From assembly GCA_022495005.1 (NCBI GenBank), contig JAGYXB010000800.1, forward strand, positions 62,001 to 126,000: a DNA stretch of 64,000 nt, read 5' to 3'. Shown one piece after another: positions 32,516 through 44,939 of this stretch. Under the pieces are notes generated by a model. That model searched no databases, was not told the DNA's origin, and saw nothing but the letters and a program-made list of their open reading frames with translations. The position numbers and the translations under genes are program-made. This DNA is from Rhyacophila brunnea (Eukaryota; Arthropoda; Insecta; Trichoptera; Rhyacophilidae). Numbering within the stretch: position 1 is the stretch's first letter; each line of letters opens with the position of its first letter.

Positions 32516-33570
32516 ACGCGGTTAAATGTTAATATTTAAAGATGAAATTGAAATATAATCTCTTATGGTTTTTTTGGCCAGGATGATAATAAGCTTAAGC
32601 CCTACTCTAATCACAAATACGTAGATACATAATAATATGCACCACTAGTGATATGACCCCATTGCCTGCCTACTTTCAAAAGTTAATCTTCTTCATTGCT
32701 ATGTAGGTAAGTAATAAAGAGTAGTTGTTATGTGGTTTTATTTGATATATACTTATATAATATGTACCTATATATACTATTATACTCTCCGCATTGATCG
32801 TTATAATGTGTGAATTATTTTCGTCATTACGATATCTCCCTCATTTCCGTGTCTGAAGAAGAGACTGCATATAAAAAAAGTTTTATTTTATTGCACATAT
32901 AAACACGACAGAGCAATAAATAACACTTTAAATTTAACAATGATGCTGAAAATCAAACTTATTGTATCACGTTCCCGAATATATTTTAAACCAAAGCGTT
33001 CATTACGTACAATTAATTGTCAAAATAAAACATCCCAACATTTTATATCATCGATTGGTAAAAGCTCTACCCGAGAAATCTGAACGATAAAGCTGAATTA
33101 AAAATCTATCTTGAAAATGTACCCAATTGTCACAATTAATTTTCTAACCTTTTCTAATCATAAAACGGATCTAGCGTGTTAAATAAAGTTCGGTGCAGTT
33201 CATCGGTTTGCTATGTGTTTATGGAGTTTATTCTAGAACCAAGCCTCGGACTGAGCATAATACATATATATATATATTAATTTATTTATTACTGTCCGAC
33301 AAGAAGATCTAGGCGATAACCGGAAGTCGCTGTAGTCGAAGTGCGATTAACTAAATAGAAGGAGCTTTTTAGTTCACAGTTTTAACACGTGGACAATTTG
33401 TAGATAACCGGTCGACTATAGTTTCATATTTTTTTTTTGCAATTTATAATCTCAGTTAAGTTAAATATTCTTCTTTTATCGGTTTCAGGCACTGGTCTGA
33501 TGAAAATGAACCCTTAAGATGTAGTAGGTATTGTTTGTTTAAACACACATTGAAAAACAAGGTGTAAATT
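32516..33570. other. AT-rich interval, no gene seen
   Basis: Nothing supported on either strand. Confidence 0.45.
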
Positions 33571-33572
33571 TA

Positions 33573-33645
33573 CCAAACCCAGGATACGAACCCGGGACCC
33601 ACGATACTATAAGCCTGTAACCAGTGTAACTACTCGGTGTTCACT
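33573..33645 (-). repeat. tRNA-derived sequence (SINE head)
   Basis: The minus strand carries a B box in cccgggttcgtatcctgggt and an upstream gttacactggttacaggct that can serve as A box, with about 35 bases between them. No full cloverleaf forms, so a tRNA-derived SINE remnant is more likely than a tRNA gene. Confidence 0.45.
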
Positions 33646-33787
33646 CCTACGGAACATATGGACGAGTGAACGTTATATTAACAGACTTTTTACGACTGAT
33701 AATTGCTTGTAAATTGATCATTATATCGTTGCTCTTTATTAAATACCTACACCCAAATATATAAATTAACATGCCTTATTATTGTGC

Positions 33788-33862
33788 CCAATTGTGAAAT
33801 CGAACCTACGATGCACGAGTTCAGAGACTGCGACTTTACTAACCAGGCCACTGTCGGTACTT
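33788..33862 (-). repeat. tRNA-derived sequence (SINE head)
   Basis: On the minus strand cagtggcctggttagtaaag (A-box-like) is followed after about 30 bases by gtaggttcgatttcac (B box). The arrangement fits a polymerase III promoter of a SINE. It lies about 150 bases from the previous one, in the same orientation. Confidence 0.45.
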
Positions 33863-33899
33863 CAATTTCAGTTCAATTCCCTAATAGTTATTTTAATAA

Positions 33900-34210
33900 T
33901 ATTTGGATCATTTATTACGATCGGTCCTGTTTCTTCGGCGAAGCACTAAAATAAATTCCAATACACCGAATATGGCAGATGAGTTCAACCGTTTTGTGTG
34001 TTGGGGCGAGATTGCAGGCCGCGGCCGGCTGGAACAAAGGAGTGGGCGTGGCGAGATCGTATCTGCGCCCATTAGCCGACCGCGGCCCATACAAATGTCG
34101 CGGGATATCTGCTCACCGGTATCAGACAGACGGCTTTTTGCAGTTCAGGGCAGGGACTCGCAACTCAACTTACATTATTTATTTAGTCAACAGTTACGGT
34201 GTCATGAGTA
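33900..34210. other. GC-rich segment with overlapping open frames, unrecognised
   Basis: Around 33995-34100 the sequence is GC-rich (gattgcaggccgcggccggc, ggagtgggcgtggcgagatc). Frames of 102 and 107 codons overlap on the plus strand and one of 60 on the minus strand. None matches a family I know. Promoter or first-exon DNA of a host gene is possible, but not shown. Confidence 0.3.
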
Positions 34211-35020
34211 GGTACTGCAATCGATCATTTATTTCATATCCACATAGCATAGTCATTTTAAGTACCTACATATCTTGGTATACAATTATAATAATAACAT
34301 AACCGTTGTATTATTTATTAATACCTAGAGATTTGCTAGTATATTTTTAACACCTTACCTACTGCCACACAGGTTCCCCTTACTATTATTATAATATTAG
34401 AATTATAGACCAAAATAATACTAAAATCTTAATTTACCTAAGTACAATTATTTTGAAATCTAGATTGTGAACGTACTCGTCATTTGATATTAGTATTGAC
34501 AAAAAGTCCATATTGAACAGAAGTATGTACGACACGGTTTTAAAGGGTGCTTCAGATTCATAATTAAAATAAATAGCTAAATGTCGTTAAGCTTGGCTTT
34601 TAAATATTATTAAAAAAAATAATTGATACACATATCAAATTAAAGCTAACAAATCATTTTTTTTTTCTCTTTACTTCAGATGCAATGACATATTAAATGG
34701 ACAACTCACTTCATACCGTCGCGCACGAGAAATTGTGCATGAAAGTCATTCACAGATGTATAGGTAGATGTCACGTGACCATATGACGTATCCATTTCCA
34801 TTATGCGATACAAGCTTCGAGAATTTATAGTAATATAACCTTTATTGTAATGGCGTATTAGTGTCATGACTCATTGCGTTAGAAACAGATTCTTGGTTAC
34901 TTACGACTTCTCGGAGATTAGACGCAAGTGAGCCCAGCGCATCACAGGCGACTGTCCAATGGTTTCTGTCATTCAATTGCATTGAATAAACATTATCTTA
35001 AAATGGCATTTTATAAATAA
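34211..35020. other. AT-rich interval, no gene seen
   Basis: Nothing supported on either strand. Confidence 0.45.
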
Positions 35021-36776
35021 CTAGCTGAAGTACCCGGCTTCGCACGGGGTCGCTTCGTGGTTATATTTATCTTAGATATTTGAAAAATAATAAGAGGTAA
35101 TTATTTCTTTAATATTAAAATTTCTGTGTAATACAATATGGCAATATGAAAATAATTATAATAGGAGTAAAGGTCAAACATAAGAACACTAAATTAATAT
35201 CGAATCCAAAATATGAAAACGTTATTAATGTTATAAATATGTAGTAAAAAAAAAAATCAAAATAGGATGGAACAAACAAACAACAAACTTTGTATGTTAT
35301 ATAATAATAATTTAGAAACCGCACACAACTGACAAAAGTTTCATCGCAATCGGATGAATGGTATAGGAACGCATACGAATAGTATAAGAAGATGATTTTA
35401 TAATTCAGAAACCTTCGTGGGCATGCGCATGACAACTCACCAAAGTTTCATTGCAATCGGATTAATGGTATAGCAACGCATACGAATAGAAGAAGAAGAA
35501 GATGGTTGTACTAATTCAAAAACCTTCGCGGGCTTGCGCACAACAACTGGTCAAAATTTCATCACAATCGGATGAATGGCATAAGAACGCATACAAATAG
35601 AAGAAGAAAAAGATGATTGTAGTAATTCAGAAACCTTTGCGGGCAAGGGCACAACAACTCACCAAAGTTTCATTGCAATCGGATGAATGGTATAGGAACG
35701 CATACGAATAGAAGAAGAAGATGGTTGTACTAATTCAGAACTCTTCGCGGGCGTGCTCACAACAACTGGTCAAAATTTCATCGCAATCGGATGAATGGTA
35801 TAAGAACGCATACAAATAGAAGAAGATAGAATAGAAGAAAAAAGAAAATAGTTGTAACAATTCAGAGACCTTTGCGGCGTGAGCACAACAGTTGATCAAA
35901 ATTTCATTGCAATCGGATGAATGGTATAGGAACGCATACGAATAGAAGATAGAATAGAAGAAGAAGATGGTTGTACCAATTCAGAAACCTTCGCGGGTGT
36001 TGGCACAATTACTGACGAAAAATTTGTTGCAATCGGATGAATGGAATAGAAACGCATATGAATAGAAGAATATAGAATATAAGAAGAAGAAGAAGATAGT
36101 TGTACTAATTCAAAAACCATTGCAGGTGTTACCACAACAACTGACGAAGGTTTCATCGCAATCGGATAAATGGTATAGGGACCATACGAATAAAAGAAGA
36201 TAGAATGAAGAAGAAGAAGAAGAAGAATGGTTGTACTAATTCAGAAACCTTCGCGGGTGTAGGCACAATTACTAACGAAAATTTTATTGCAATCGGATGA
36301 ATAGAATAGGAACGCATACGAATAGAAGAATATAGAATAGAAGAAGAAGAAGAAGAAGATGGTTGTACTAATTAAAAAACCATTGCGGGTGTTACCACAA
36401 CAACTGATGAAGGTTTCATCGCAATCGGATAAATGGTATAGGGACCATACGAATAAAAGAAGATAGAATGAAGAAGAAGAAGAAGATGATGATTTTTCTA
36501 ATTTAGAAACCTTCATAGGTGTGCATACAACCACTTGCCAAAATTTCATTGCAATCGAATGAATGGTATAGGAACCATATGAATAAAAGAAGATAGAATG
36601 AAGAAGAAGAAGAAGATGATGATTTTTCTAATTCAGAAACCTTTATGGGTATGCATACAACCACTTACCAAAATTTCATTGCAATCGGATGAATGGTATA
36701 GGAACGCATACGGGACAGACACACAGACAGACAGACATACAGACAGACAGACATTCATTTTTATATATTAGTATAG
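35021..36776 (+). mobile_element. Dispersed retroelement-like repeat with internally expanded array
   Basis: Starts ctagctgaagtacccggctt followed by cgcacggggtcgct, and ends in a gacagacagacagaca tract, then attcatttttatatattagt. The CCGGCTTCGCACGGG start and GACAGACA/TTTTTATATATTA end are a widespread arthropod repeat architecture. In ordinary copies the part between holds a single ttcat.gcaatcggatgaa unit; here it has expanded about twelve-fold (see 35303-36718). No coding capacity. Frames on the minus strand here are serine-rich artefacts of the GAA/TTC runs. Confidence 0.7.
35303..36718 (+). repeat. Tandem array of about 12 units, 106-132 bp each
   Basis: Each unit has tcagaaaccttcgcggg, a gcacaacaactnaccaaa segment, tttcatcgcaatcggatgaa, tggtataggaacgcatacga and a variable GAA run. 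Unit cores begin at about 35335, 35443, 35551, 35662, 35771, 35897, 36017, 36140, 36272, 36404, 36536 and 36668. Units 7-8 and 9-10 form a two-unit higher-order repeat of about 256 bp, and the last two units are near-identical 132-bp copies, so growth has been recent and stepwise. Confidence 0.9.
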
Positions 36777-36905
36777 CCTATACTCTTCCCGCAAGTGCAA
36801 GCAATAAGTTTACAAAGTTTTATCGCAATCGGATGAACGGTATGGCTGCGCATTAAATACGAACAAACAAACACACAAACACACAAATATTAATTTTTAT
36901 ATATT
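36777..36905 (+). repeat. Second, single-unit copy of the same repeat family
   Basis: Contains cgcaagtgcaagcaataagt, tttatcgcaatcggatgaac and ggtatggctgcgc, then aaacaaacacacaaacac and attaatttttatatatta. It has only one core unit and directly abuts the expanded element. Confidence 0.65.
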
Positions 36906-37413
36906 AGATAAATAATACTAACACATGAAAAGTGATATCCCATCTTTCTTGGAGTGTTAAGTAGATTTTTTTACAATTTTTAACTAGGCACATTGGCATT
37001 TTGTAACACAATAATAACGGTAGAGTCGAAACCTGACAGTCAGAAATTTTGTATGGGCAGACCCAGCGGTGTCGCCAGACCGCTTGCAAGCAGAATGTTC
37101 ATTTGAGCGTAGGATACCGATATTAAAATATGAATTTCGCCATCCGGCAGACCCGACACAAAGTGAGTGTCATTTTATTTTCTAGATGCTTCGTCCATAT
37201 TAATGTCATTGTTCAGATGACAACCACATCCATACGTTCTCTATTTATAAGCTACTCTAAGCTTGACCAGACGAACGGCGACTGATAGCATCCTAGTTTT
37301 AATACTTGCAGTATTTGATTATTTGTCTCTCTTTTTTCAATATTTCTTTTATTGTGTTAACTGTCAATATTATTATATATTATATATATTATTATATATA
37401 TAATATGCATTGT
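36906..37413. other. Intergenic, no gene seen
   Basis: Nothing supported; ends in a TATATTAT run at about 37370-37400. Confidence 0.4.
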
Positions 37414-37627
37414 ATTGTTGATTAATTTAATAAAACGCATTTTTTTTTGTACTTATTCCACTTTTTTATTTTATAAATTTGTACCGGTTTCGTCCGTCTC
37501 AAAAGGACACTTTTGTCATAGTTTAAAATGTCCCTTTGAGACGGACGAAACCGGTCCAAATTTATCAAATAAAAAAGTGGAATAAGTACCTACAAAAAAA
37601 ATGTGTTTTATTAAATTAATCAATAAT
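37414..37627. mobile_element. Foldback MITE with about 95-bp arms
   Basis: Left arm attgttgattaatttaataa ... acttattccacttttttatt ... accggtttcgtccgtctcaa is repeated inverted on the right (ttgagacggacgaaaccggt ... aataaaaaagtggaataagt ... ttattaaattaatcaataat) with few mismatches. The spacer is about 25 bases. No frame. The near-identity of the arms suggests recent activity or gene conversion between arms. Confidence 0.8.
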
Positions 37628-38495
37628 TTTCTCACTATGATAAATATAAGTAATATGATTGAACTATTGTGTATGGTAGAAATATTTAAAAGCAATAATT
37701 AAATTCCTTGTGAAAAGAAAAAAAAAATGATTCAATTTTTTTTTAAATTTCATTAAAAAATATCTATTACCTATTAATTTAAAGTTGAACATATTTTTAA
37801 GATGTTCTATTTAATTCTTGGAAGTCGTATTATTATTGAAAGCATTTTAAAATTTCATGGTAGGTTCATTATAATAATAATATTACAATGGTGCTCATTC
37901 GTATATCGTTACCCATATCTTCATGAATATTCAGAAGTCAGTTTTAATAGGCATTAATTATTAATGTTAGATATCTTTCGGAATTTTTAACAATACCACA
38001 CTCACTGGGGTAGCTGTCAGTTTTTTCGTCCATTTCATTTCTATAAATTTGTGAGTTGCCATTAAATAATTACGGGTTTAATAGGAAAGTGTGTTCTTAT
38101 TGTCATGACTGTTTCACTGCTAACGAGCTTGGCACACATCACCCCCAAAAGGTGTGCTGTAATAATTAAAACATTTAATTATCTATGTCTAATAGGCTTC
38201 GACTATTGCAGGATGCCTTTTTTGTATTTAACAACCCGCAATCGACGCCCTCGTCGTATAAAATTTTACTGCTTGTTTTCGTGATGCAAATTTAATATTA
38301 GACCTTATTTCCAGTTGAATTATAGCGACATAAATATGAACAGACGTAACGAATCACTAATCTAATTTATTTATGGTGCACCAATAATAATAATCATGTT
38401 TTTTACAATTATACTAAAAACAAAGGAAGTGATTAAACGGAGTTTAATAATAAAGGTGTGGTATGGTAACTAGGTAGTTCCTCAATTGTGAATTA
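37628..38495. other. AT-rich interval, no gene seen
   Basis: Nothing supported on either strand. Confidence 0.45.
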
Positions 38496-38503
38496 GTTAT
38501 TAC

Positions 38504-39208
38504 TAGGCTTAGGATTTTTAGGAGCTAAAAATGAATATTAGGTACCTACCTAAAATATGTAGATATAATTGGAAAATATGTTATTAAAATTTCATAAATA
38601 TGTGCTAAAAAACAAAATTAGGTGCTAAAATTTAAGTAAGTATTACAATAAATCATATATTATATTTCAACAGTTTAATTTATTATTTATTCACAGACAG
38701 AAAACGCTTTATTACAATAAATAATAAAATAAAGCTTCAAATTTTCGAAAGTGAATCTTGAACGATTTTATCTTAACAAATTTTTAAACATGAAAAAAGT
38801 TCTTTCCACTTATACAGGTGTCATTATTGCGTATGTAAATGAAACTATTTCTGAAGTAGAAAAAATTGGAACGTCTGAGGCATATCTGATGGATTTTCTA
38901 AAACAGCTTTCTATATTAATATTCTGCAGCGTTTGAAGTCCAGTATTTTTATTTAAAACACAATTTAATTTTGTACTTATTTTTATACCAATTGGTCCAA
39001 GAACATTGAAATTTCGTGTTTATGTGAAAATATGTGCTTAAACCTAGAATATGTAAAAATATGTAATTATCCAAAGATATTTAAAAATAGATGCTAACAA
39101 ATAGGGCCTAAATATTTCAAAATTGTCTGAAACAGATAGATATTTTTGGTATTTTGTTGTAGGGCCGCTCAAAAAAAAATATTTAAATACCTAAGAATCC
39201 TAAGCCTA
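38504..39208. mobile_element. TIR element with perfect 8-bp duplication (hAT-like), 705 bp
   Basis: Ends taggcttaggattttta and aagaatcctaagccta are inverted; gttattac is identical on both sides (38496-38503 and 39209-39216). Eight-base duplication suggests hAT, although the tips are not CAG/CTG. The interior is AT-rich with gtgctaaaa repeats. A 61-codon frame (38751-38936) resembles a degraded piece of transposase at best and is not supported as a gene. Confidence 0.8.
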
Positions 39209-39216
39209 GTTATTAC

Positions 39217-40180
39217 TTATGCTTTTTAAAATATTATACCTTTATCTAACATGAACTGATAGATTGACGTCATCAAATATCTTGTACTTCAGAAAGCCTC
39301 GAACATTTTGGGGAATGTAACTGATAAAAAGGGTTGAGTGAAAACACCGACCAATATATTGGATTGACCTAGTGTAGGAAATCATTGGGGAACCGATAGA
39401 GTCCATCACAAAGCTTGCAAAAGATAGAAAAAGTTGGTTGATACAGAGTGTTGAAACACTTATACCCAATGACATTAATGTCATTGCTTATACCGGAGTG
39501 ATTACGATCTTAAGTTTTGAGAGAGATGACAAGGAAAAGAATTAAACTTTATCTATTATTAAATACACACTGAATGTTGATATATTTTGTGATGATTTAA
39601 TTTACTATTTTAAATTTCGCTAACCCATTCATTAAGTCTTTACTATCAGTAGCAGCAATTTCATATACTATAATAATATATAAACACTAAACACAATACT
39701 AATTTTACGAAAATAAACGCAAATCGTTTAGATTTGTAAACAGTTTAACATAAATTAAAAAATCCACATATGTACGATGCAGGTAACATCCACGAAGTAA
39801 ATTTGAGAAATAGAATAAATAAACCAAGAAACATTTAGTTAAGACGTTTCAGCCATTTACTTACACCTAAGCTGTCTTCTTTTTATAGAAAGTAAACCAT
39901 TGCGCACTACCAGAAAATGCTATTCTGGAGACCCAGAGGGAGATCCAGATGGAATCACCGGATAATAAATAACCATTTTTGCTGCCTTACGCAATCGTAC
40001 AGAAAAATAACAAATCCGTTTATTTAAATAAATTTAGAGGACGTAAAATATTAAATAGAAAAGAGTTAGTGAGAGAGTAGAGAGTAAAAAGTAGAGCTAC
40101 AGTAAATTATACTAGATTTATTTTTGACCGATTTTACCAATGTTAATTGCATAATATAAAAAAATAATAATAACTATAGA
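39217..40180. other. AT-rich interval, no gene seen
   Basis: Nothing supported on either strand. Confidence 0.4.
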
Positions 40181-40184
40181 AAAA

Positions 40185-40275
40185 ATGCCAATCCCGGGAC
40201 CAATCCCAGGATCCCGGGATCGTCGAATTGTAATCCCGGGATCAAAATTTTGACTCGGGATTGGATTCCCTAGTC
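40185..40275. repeat. CCCGGGAT-rich cluster
   Basis: Five or six copies of atcccggg/cccgggat lie within 90 bases (caatcccgggaccaatccca, gatcccgggatcg, taatcccgggatc, gactcgggattgg). They are partly inverted and may be the end of a hAT-type element; no partner was found. Confidence 0.5.
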
Positions 40276-41374
40276 GTGATCAATTTAACTCTACGTCTCA
40301 TATTTTTTTTTGATTCCACTCATTTCTGACGAAATTGATTAATTTGTCCAGCAGGTTTTTCAAAATATTATGGAATGTTTTAGTATTAAGATCATGATGT
40401 ACATAAAGTTTAGACTTTGACATAAAACCAGGTTAAAAGATTTCCGTAGCATATCTTTACTTACAATTTTAATTAACATTGCGATACTTGTAATCGCTTT
40501 AGAATTTACAGTAATTTTACACAGTACCTTCAAGTAAAATAATCGATTTATGGCGAGACATGCTTCCTGATCGATGCACTGAATGCGTAACTGCACTCGC
40601 GTAAAATTGCAAAGCAGAAACTGCATCTGTATATCAGTGATAATCTGTGTATCAGAAACTGCACAGGAGCAAGTTTTTATCGGACTAATGCAATTTGCTA
40701 GCAGGTTGATGTCTACAACACCGGCTGATCATCGCTTTTTAGCTTTTACCAGTCATTCTAATTTATTGTATTATTTAACGCAAAAAAATCAAATTATTAC
40801 ATTAGTAGTGTTAGGTACTTTCTACTATCATCAATTATTACATACTTATTTTATATTATTGCAGCGTAGGTAATAGTTTTTGGCCAATGTGATATATATG
40901 CTGCAGTGTATGAAGAAATTGCTGTCAACCAGGAGTTATAATACCTATGTAGACTATAACAAAAGGATAATTAACACATAAAATAGATACCTAAACTCGT
41001 TAACACTTTCATTGATAATGCTTTTGATAAACTAAATAAAAATACTGGTTTCGCCCATTAAGAAACAAGTGATAAATAAATCGAAGAGACGATACCTTGA
41101 ATCAGATTTAATAAATGATACAATACATTAAATTTATAATTTTGAATATTGGTATGCTTCAAATAAAACATAGTGACCACTTTTGTTCTGACAAAGTTAT
41201 GAAAGACTGCGGTAGGCATATGAAAATTGTTCCTATATTACTATAGATATATACCACCATAAATTGCCAGGTGTTCGAATTTAGAACTAAACTCACCATA
41301 GTACAAAAAGTATTGTATGATAATATGTCAAATGTTAGCATGTGACGCTTTATCTCAGTTTAGAACTTGTATAT
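40276..41374. other. AT-rich interval, no gene seen
   Basis: Frames at 40360-40626 (-) and 40583-40873 (+) lack recognised domains. Confidence 0.4.
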
Positions 41375-41815
41375 TAAACAACGTTTTTCTTAGCTCGTAT
41401 TCTTATTTGTCCGGTACAAATCTTGCAATCGATTTTCAACTAACTTCCCGACTAGCTAAACATTTGAAACTTTTAGAATATATGAGAACACGATGCCAAT
41501 GCATTTTTAAAATACTTTTAGCCATCTTTAAGTAGAATTGATTTCATTTTCAGTTAATTCTGTTTTGTATGAAAAGTTATTTCGGATGAAATCCGTAAAA
41601 AGTAAAACTATTAGTGGTTGCTAAGTGGGTCCTAGCAACTAAATTATTAATAATAATATATATACGTGCATTACTATGGAAATCAATATGACATTTCAGT
41701 ATTATTTCTATCAAGTATAATTTTTTTTGATCGTTTAAGCTAGTCAAGTCAAGTTTATATGATTCAACAGAAAATTTAAAAACGTTATATATAAAAAGTT
41801 CTTTTTATCTTGTTA
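41375..41815 (+). repeat. Dispersed repeat family D, copy 3
   Basis: Same block order as 23216-23760: acgtttttcttagctcgtat, acttcccgactagctaaaca, tttgaaacttttagaatata, ggaaatcaatatgacatttc and aaaaagttctttttatctt. Confidence 0.65.
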
Positions 41816-42342
41816 TTATTTAAAATTAATCTGCAAGTGGAAAAAGAATGTGGGAAATATTCTTTAACTCATATGCAAAACGATATGAATATAATATATT
41901 CTTATATCTTTATAAATACTTGGCATATTGTCCAATATACTAAGGAATTTCAATACTTATATGCAAGTATCGCATGGCGGGAGGCGTGAGATTTGGCGAT
42001 GGACCGAGGGAAGTGGGTTCACCCTGTACTTACCGTATGCCTTAATACTGGGGCGTGACAGGGTGAAGAGTTGTAGTATATAGGTACAGATGGCTTACAG
42101 CTCGATACGATTAGTATTATGTAACCTAACAACACGATTATAAGTGTTTAGATGTCAGGCTTATCTTATTCTAGTGGGTCCTTGGTCGGAACCCCGAGTC
42201 TAGAAAATTCATTTTCAAATCCAGAGTAGAGCAAGTGGCTAACATCAATTTCTCGTAAAAAACTAAAATCTGTTAGTACAACTTGCATACTGTGGGGGCT
42301 TACATGATTTATAAAAAAATATTAATTTAATACTGATTAATC
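41816..42342. other. Intergenic, with an unidentified GC-richer block
   Basis: About 41973-42075 (catggcgggaggcgtgagat, gaccgagggaagtgggttca, ccctgtacttaccgtatgcc) is GC-richer than its surroundings. It looks like part of a repeat, but I cannot identify it. No gene supported. Confidence 0.3.
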
Positions 42343-42892
42343 ATATGAGGCGTCTAATTCCAAAAAGCGATAAGTCCACATTTGGTCAAAATCGAGAAAA
42401 AAATACGCAAGTATCTTTGTATAATTTTACACAATATGTATTGATCTATAAATTCCAAAACGCGACATAGCCCTACGGAAAAAAATATTATAAGTCTCGA
42501 TTTATTACAAAAAGCGCCAAGTCCGTGTTTCATAATATTTAAAGTTTGGTGGATTTCGAACCAATAAGGGAACGTTCAATATTGAAAAGGGCGTCTCCCA
42601 TGCTGTACATCTGGTAAACTCATGACAGTGCCACGGAAATATGTGCCTTATGCGGAATAAATTTAAAAGTGAGGTACAAATAGCGCCAATTTTATTTTGC
42701 CTATATTTATTACATTTAAGAGTTTATCGGCTGAAAGAAATTGCCATTTGGTTCTAATTTCGATATAGAATACAACGGGAAAATAATCTCATGTTAATAC
42801 AATTAATAATTGAAGCTTAAAACATAAAAACGTTGTTTCCCGAAAATATTGAATTGTGGACTTGTCGCTTTTTGTAATTAGACGCCTCATAT
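42343..42892. mobile_element. TIR family T, 550-bp copy
   Basis: Ends atatgaggcgtctaattcca, aaaagcgataagtccaca and, inverted, tgtggacttgtcgctttttg, taattagacgcctcatat. A further gcgccaagtccgtgttt copy lies internally. An internal block (gacagtgccacggaaatatg) is inverted relative to ccgtggcagccattttacta at 53807 in the longer relative 53541-55007. No coding frame. Confidence 0.75.
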
Positions 42893-43560
42893 ATAATTTT
42901 TATCAATGTATGACGACCATAATATTAGTGTAATATTATACTTACTATAAATTAATAAATTGAGTTTGCGTTTTAAAATAATATTTATAAGTAACAATTA
43001 AATATTATATAGATATCTAATTTTAGATTTGGATATTGATGTTTTTTAAGTTTAAAATTATAAACTGGTTTTAAATTATAAAACATGAAATTTGGTTAAT
43101 TAATTTATAAGTTCATTTATTTAATGATTCTATTAGTTGTAAAGGCGCTTATGGAGCAATTTTTATGACTCGGCATAAGTGTATACAATTAGGTGTAAGT
43201 ACATTGTTTTGTACGCTTTTTTATTGAGACATTGGCTACAAATTAGTGGGTGAGAATTTCCGTTCAAGTCATCAATCTCGCAGCAACATAAATAACACCA
43301 AACGTTTGAAATTGAACGTTAAAAAAATTCTCTCATGTTCACATTAGCCGTGTTATACAACCCCTTGGAGAAGTAATAAAGCCGTTTGTGAATAAAAGTG
43401 TGTAATAATAACACTCCTTGTGATCATAAACATATCATACGTCAGGTGAATTATAGAGAACAGGTCGCGCGGCAAACTGTTTAAATACAGGAAATTTTTA
43501 ATACACTGGGTGATTAGAAACCAACTTACATAAGTGATAGCCTATAGCATATCGTCTGTG
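42893..43560. other. AT-rich interval, no gene seen
   Basis: Nothing supported on either strand. Confidence 0.4.
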
Positions 43561-44043
43561 ATTTTCTACAAACACGTATCTCAAAAAACACAACTTTTCA
43601 GGAGAGGCAAATAACAACTTTATTGTCTCAGTTATTAATTTAGAAATAAATTTTCTTCTATGAAATATCCATTTAGTATAGTTACATATATTTTCATGAA
43701 AAAAATATTAAGTTACTCCAATTTATCGCACTATACTTTCGACCCATCAGTCATATTGTCGTAGATACGAGAATGCGTTGCAACTTTACTGTGAATATTA
43801 CTTACGAGAAAGAGCTTCAGTACAATCATCTGTCAGAGTTCAGTATTCTGTATACTTACAAACACAAGATACAAGTTTATAATATTTATAAAAGTCTTTT
43901 ATTGTGATACGAGTTTTTATTATTGCTTAAATAAGTATGTTTTGAGATACGTGTTAGTGGAATATGTGCGTATTCAAATTCTGAATTCATAACATCAAAC
44001 AACTTAAAACTGACAAAAAATGATTTTCGTGTTTGTAGAAAAT
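43561..44043. repeat. Candidate MITE with perfect 16-bp inverted ends
   Basis: attttctacaaacacg (43561-43576) is matched by cgtgtttgtagaaaat (44028-44043). Just inside, tatctcaaaa is echoed by ttttgagata at about 43941. No coding frame, and no clear target duplication. Confidence 0.45.
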
Positions 44044-44935
44044 TAGCAACGATATTACTTATATTATGTCTAATCTATACCTACTTATATATTTTTTTAA
44101 ACTAGCTCTATAATCCAACACTTTTTCACTGAGAATTAGCCAATTGCTCAATTCATTGGCTCCAAGTTTTGGCTTTAAGGTAAACACATTTTTATTTTAT
44201 ATGAAAATCGATGTTTTATTAAATACACAATGATTACACTATCATGAATTGTTAAAAAATCTCGCTGGTACCTATACCTGATTACTATATAATGATAAAT
44301 ACATTTTAATAATAAAATAACCATACCATTATCTAATCTCTCAAATAATTGTACGAGCGTAGAAAATTAATAGTTCTTTCAAAATGTAATGTTTTTGGTA
44401 CGCGTTTATTGATAATAATTGAAAACACTGTAAAATGTATAACACTGTATTATACTGTTGCAAGATGCCTCTACCATATTACATAGTATATAATATAATA
44501 AAGTGTCACTGCTCTTCGCCTGAATGATTGTTTTATATTCATAGATAACGATTGCTTCTATGGCCAATTGGCAATTATATAATTTTTTTCAACCTAAATT
44601 TTAAAAACTAATGATGGACTGTCATATTATTATTTTAAAGTTTTGTAATTTTTCACTCAGTTCACATCTGTAGAAAAATAGAGTCCAAACAAGTGATATT
44701 GATTTTTTTAATTGCCCTTTAAAACACATGCTAAAAGAACAATGTTTTCTTTAAAACACAGGCTAAAAGAGCAATGTTTTCTGGCGTCACATAGCAATAG
44801 TTATTTGATTTGTTAATAGTAATTAATTTAATTTAAAATTTAAAAAGACAGTCGGCTCAAATATACTACATATTTACAATTTATTTATAATTATTATAAT
44901 AATGTACCTAGAGTAATTTGGTAGCCACATACATA
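44044..44935. other. AT-rich interval, no gene seen
   Basis: A short direct repeat (aaaacacatgctaaaagaac, then aatgtttt; second copy aaaacacaggctaaaagagc) occurs at about 44721-44780. Nothing else supported. Confidence 0.45.
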
Positions 44936-44939
44936 TGTT

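Noticed and set aside
35115..36549. Serine-rich minus-strand frames of 86-106 codons
   Set aside because: They are produced by GAA/TTC runs of the tandem array and repeat with its period.
35303..36718. CRISPR-like array
   Set aside because: Units are contiguous and similar across their full length with no unique spacers, and the setting is a eukaryotic genome.
35021..36776. Helitron
   Set aside because: No TC start, CTRR end or terminal hairpin was seen; the GACAGACA and TTTTTATATATTA tail fits a different repeat class.
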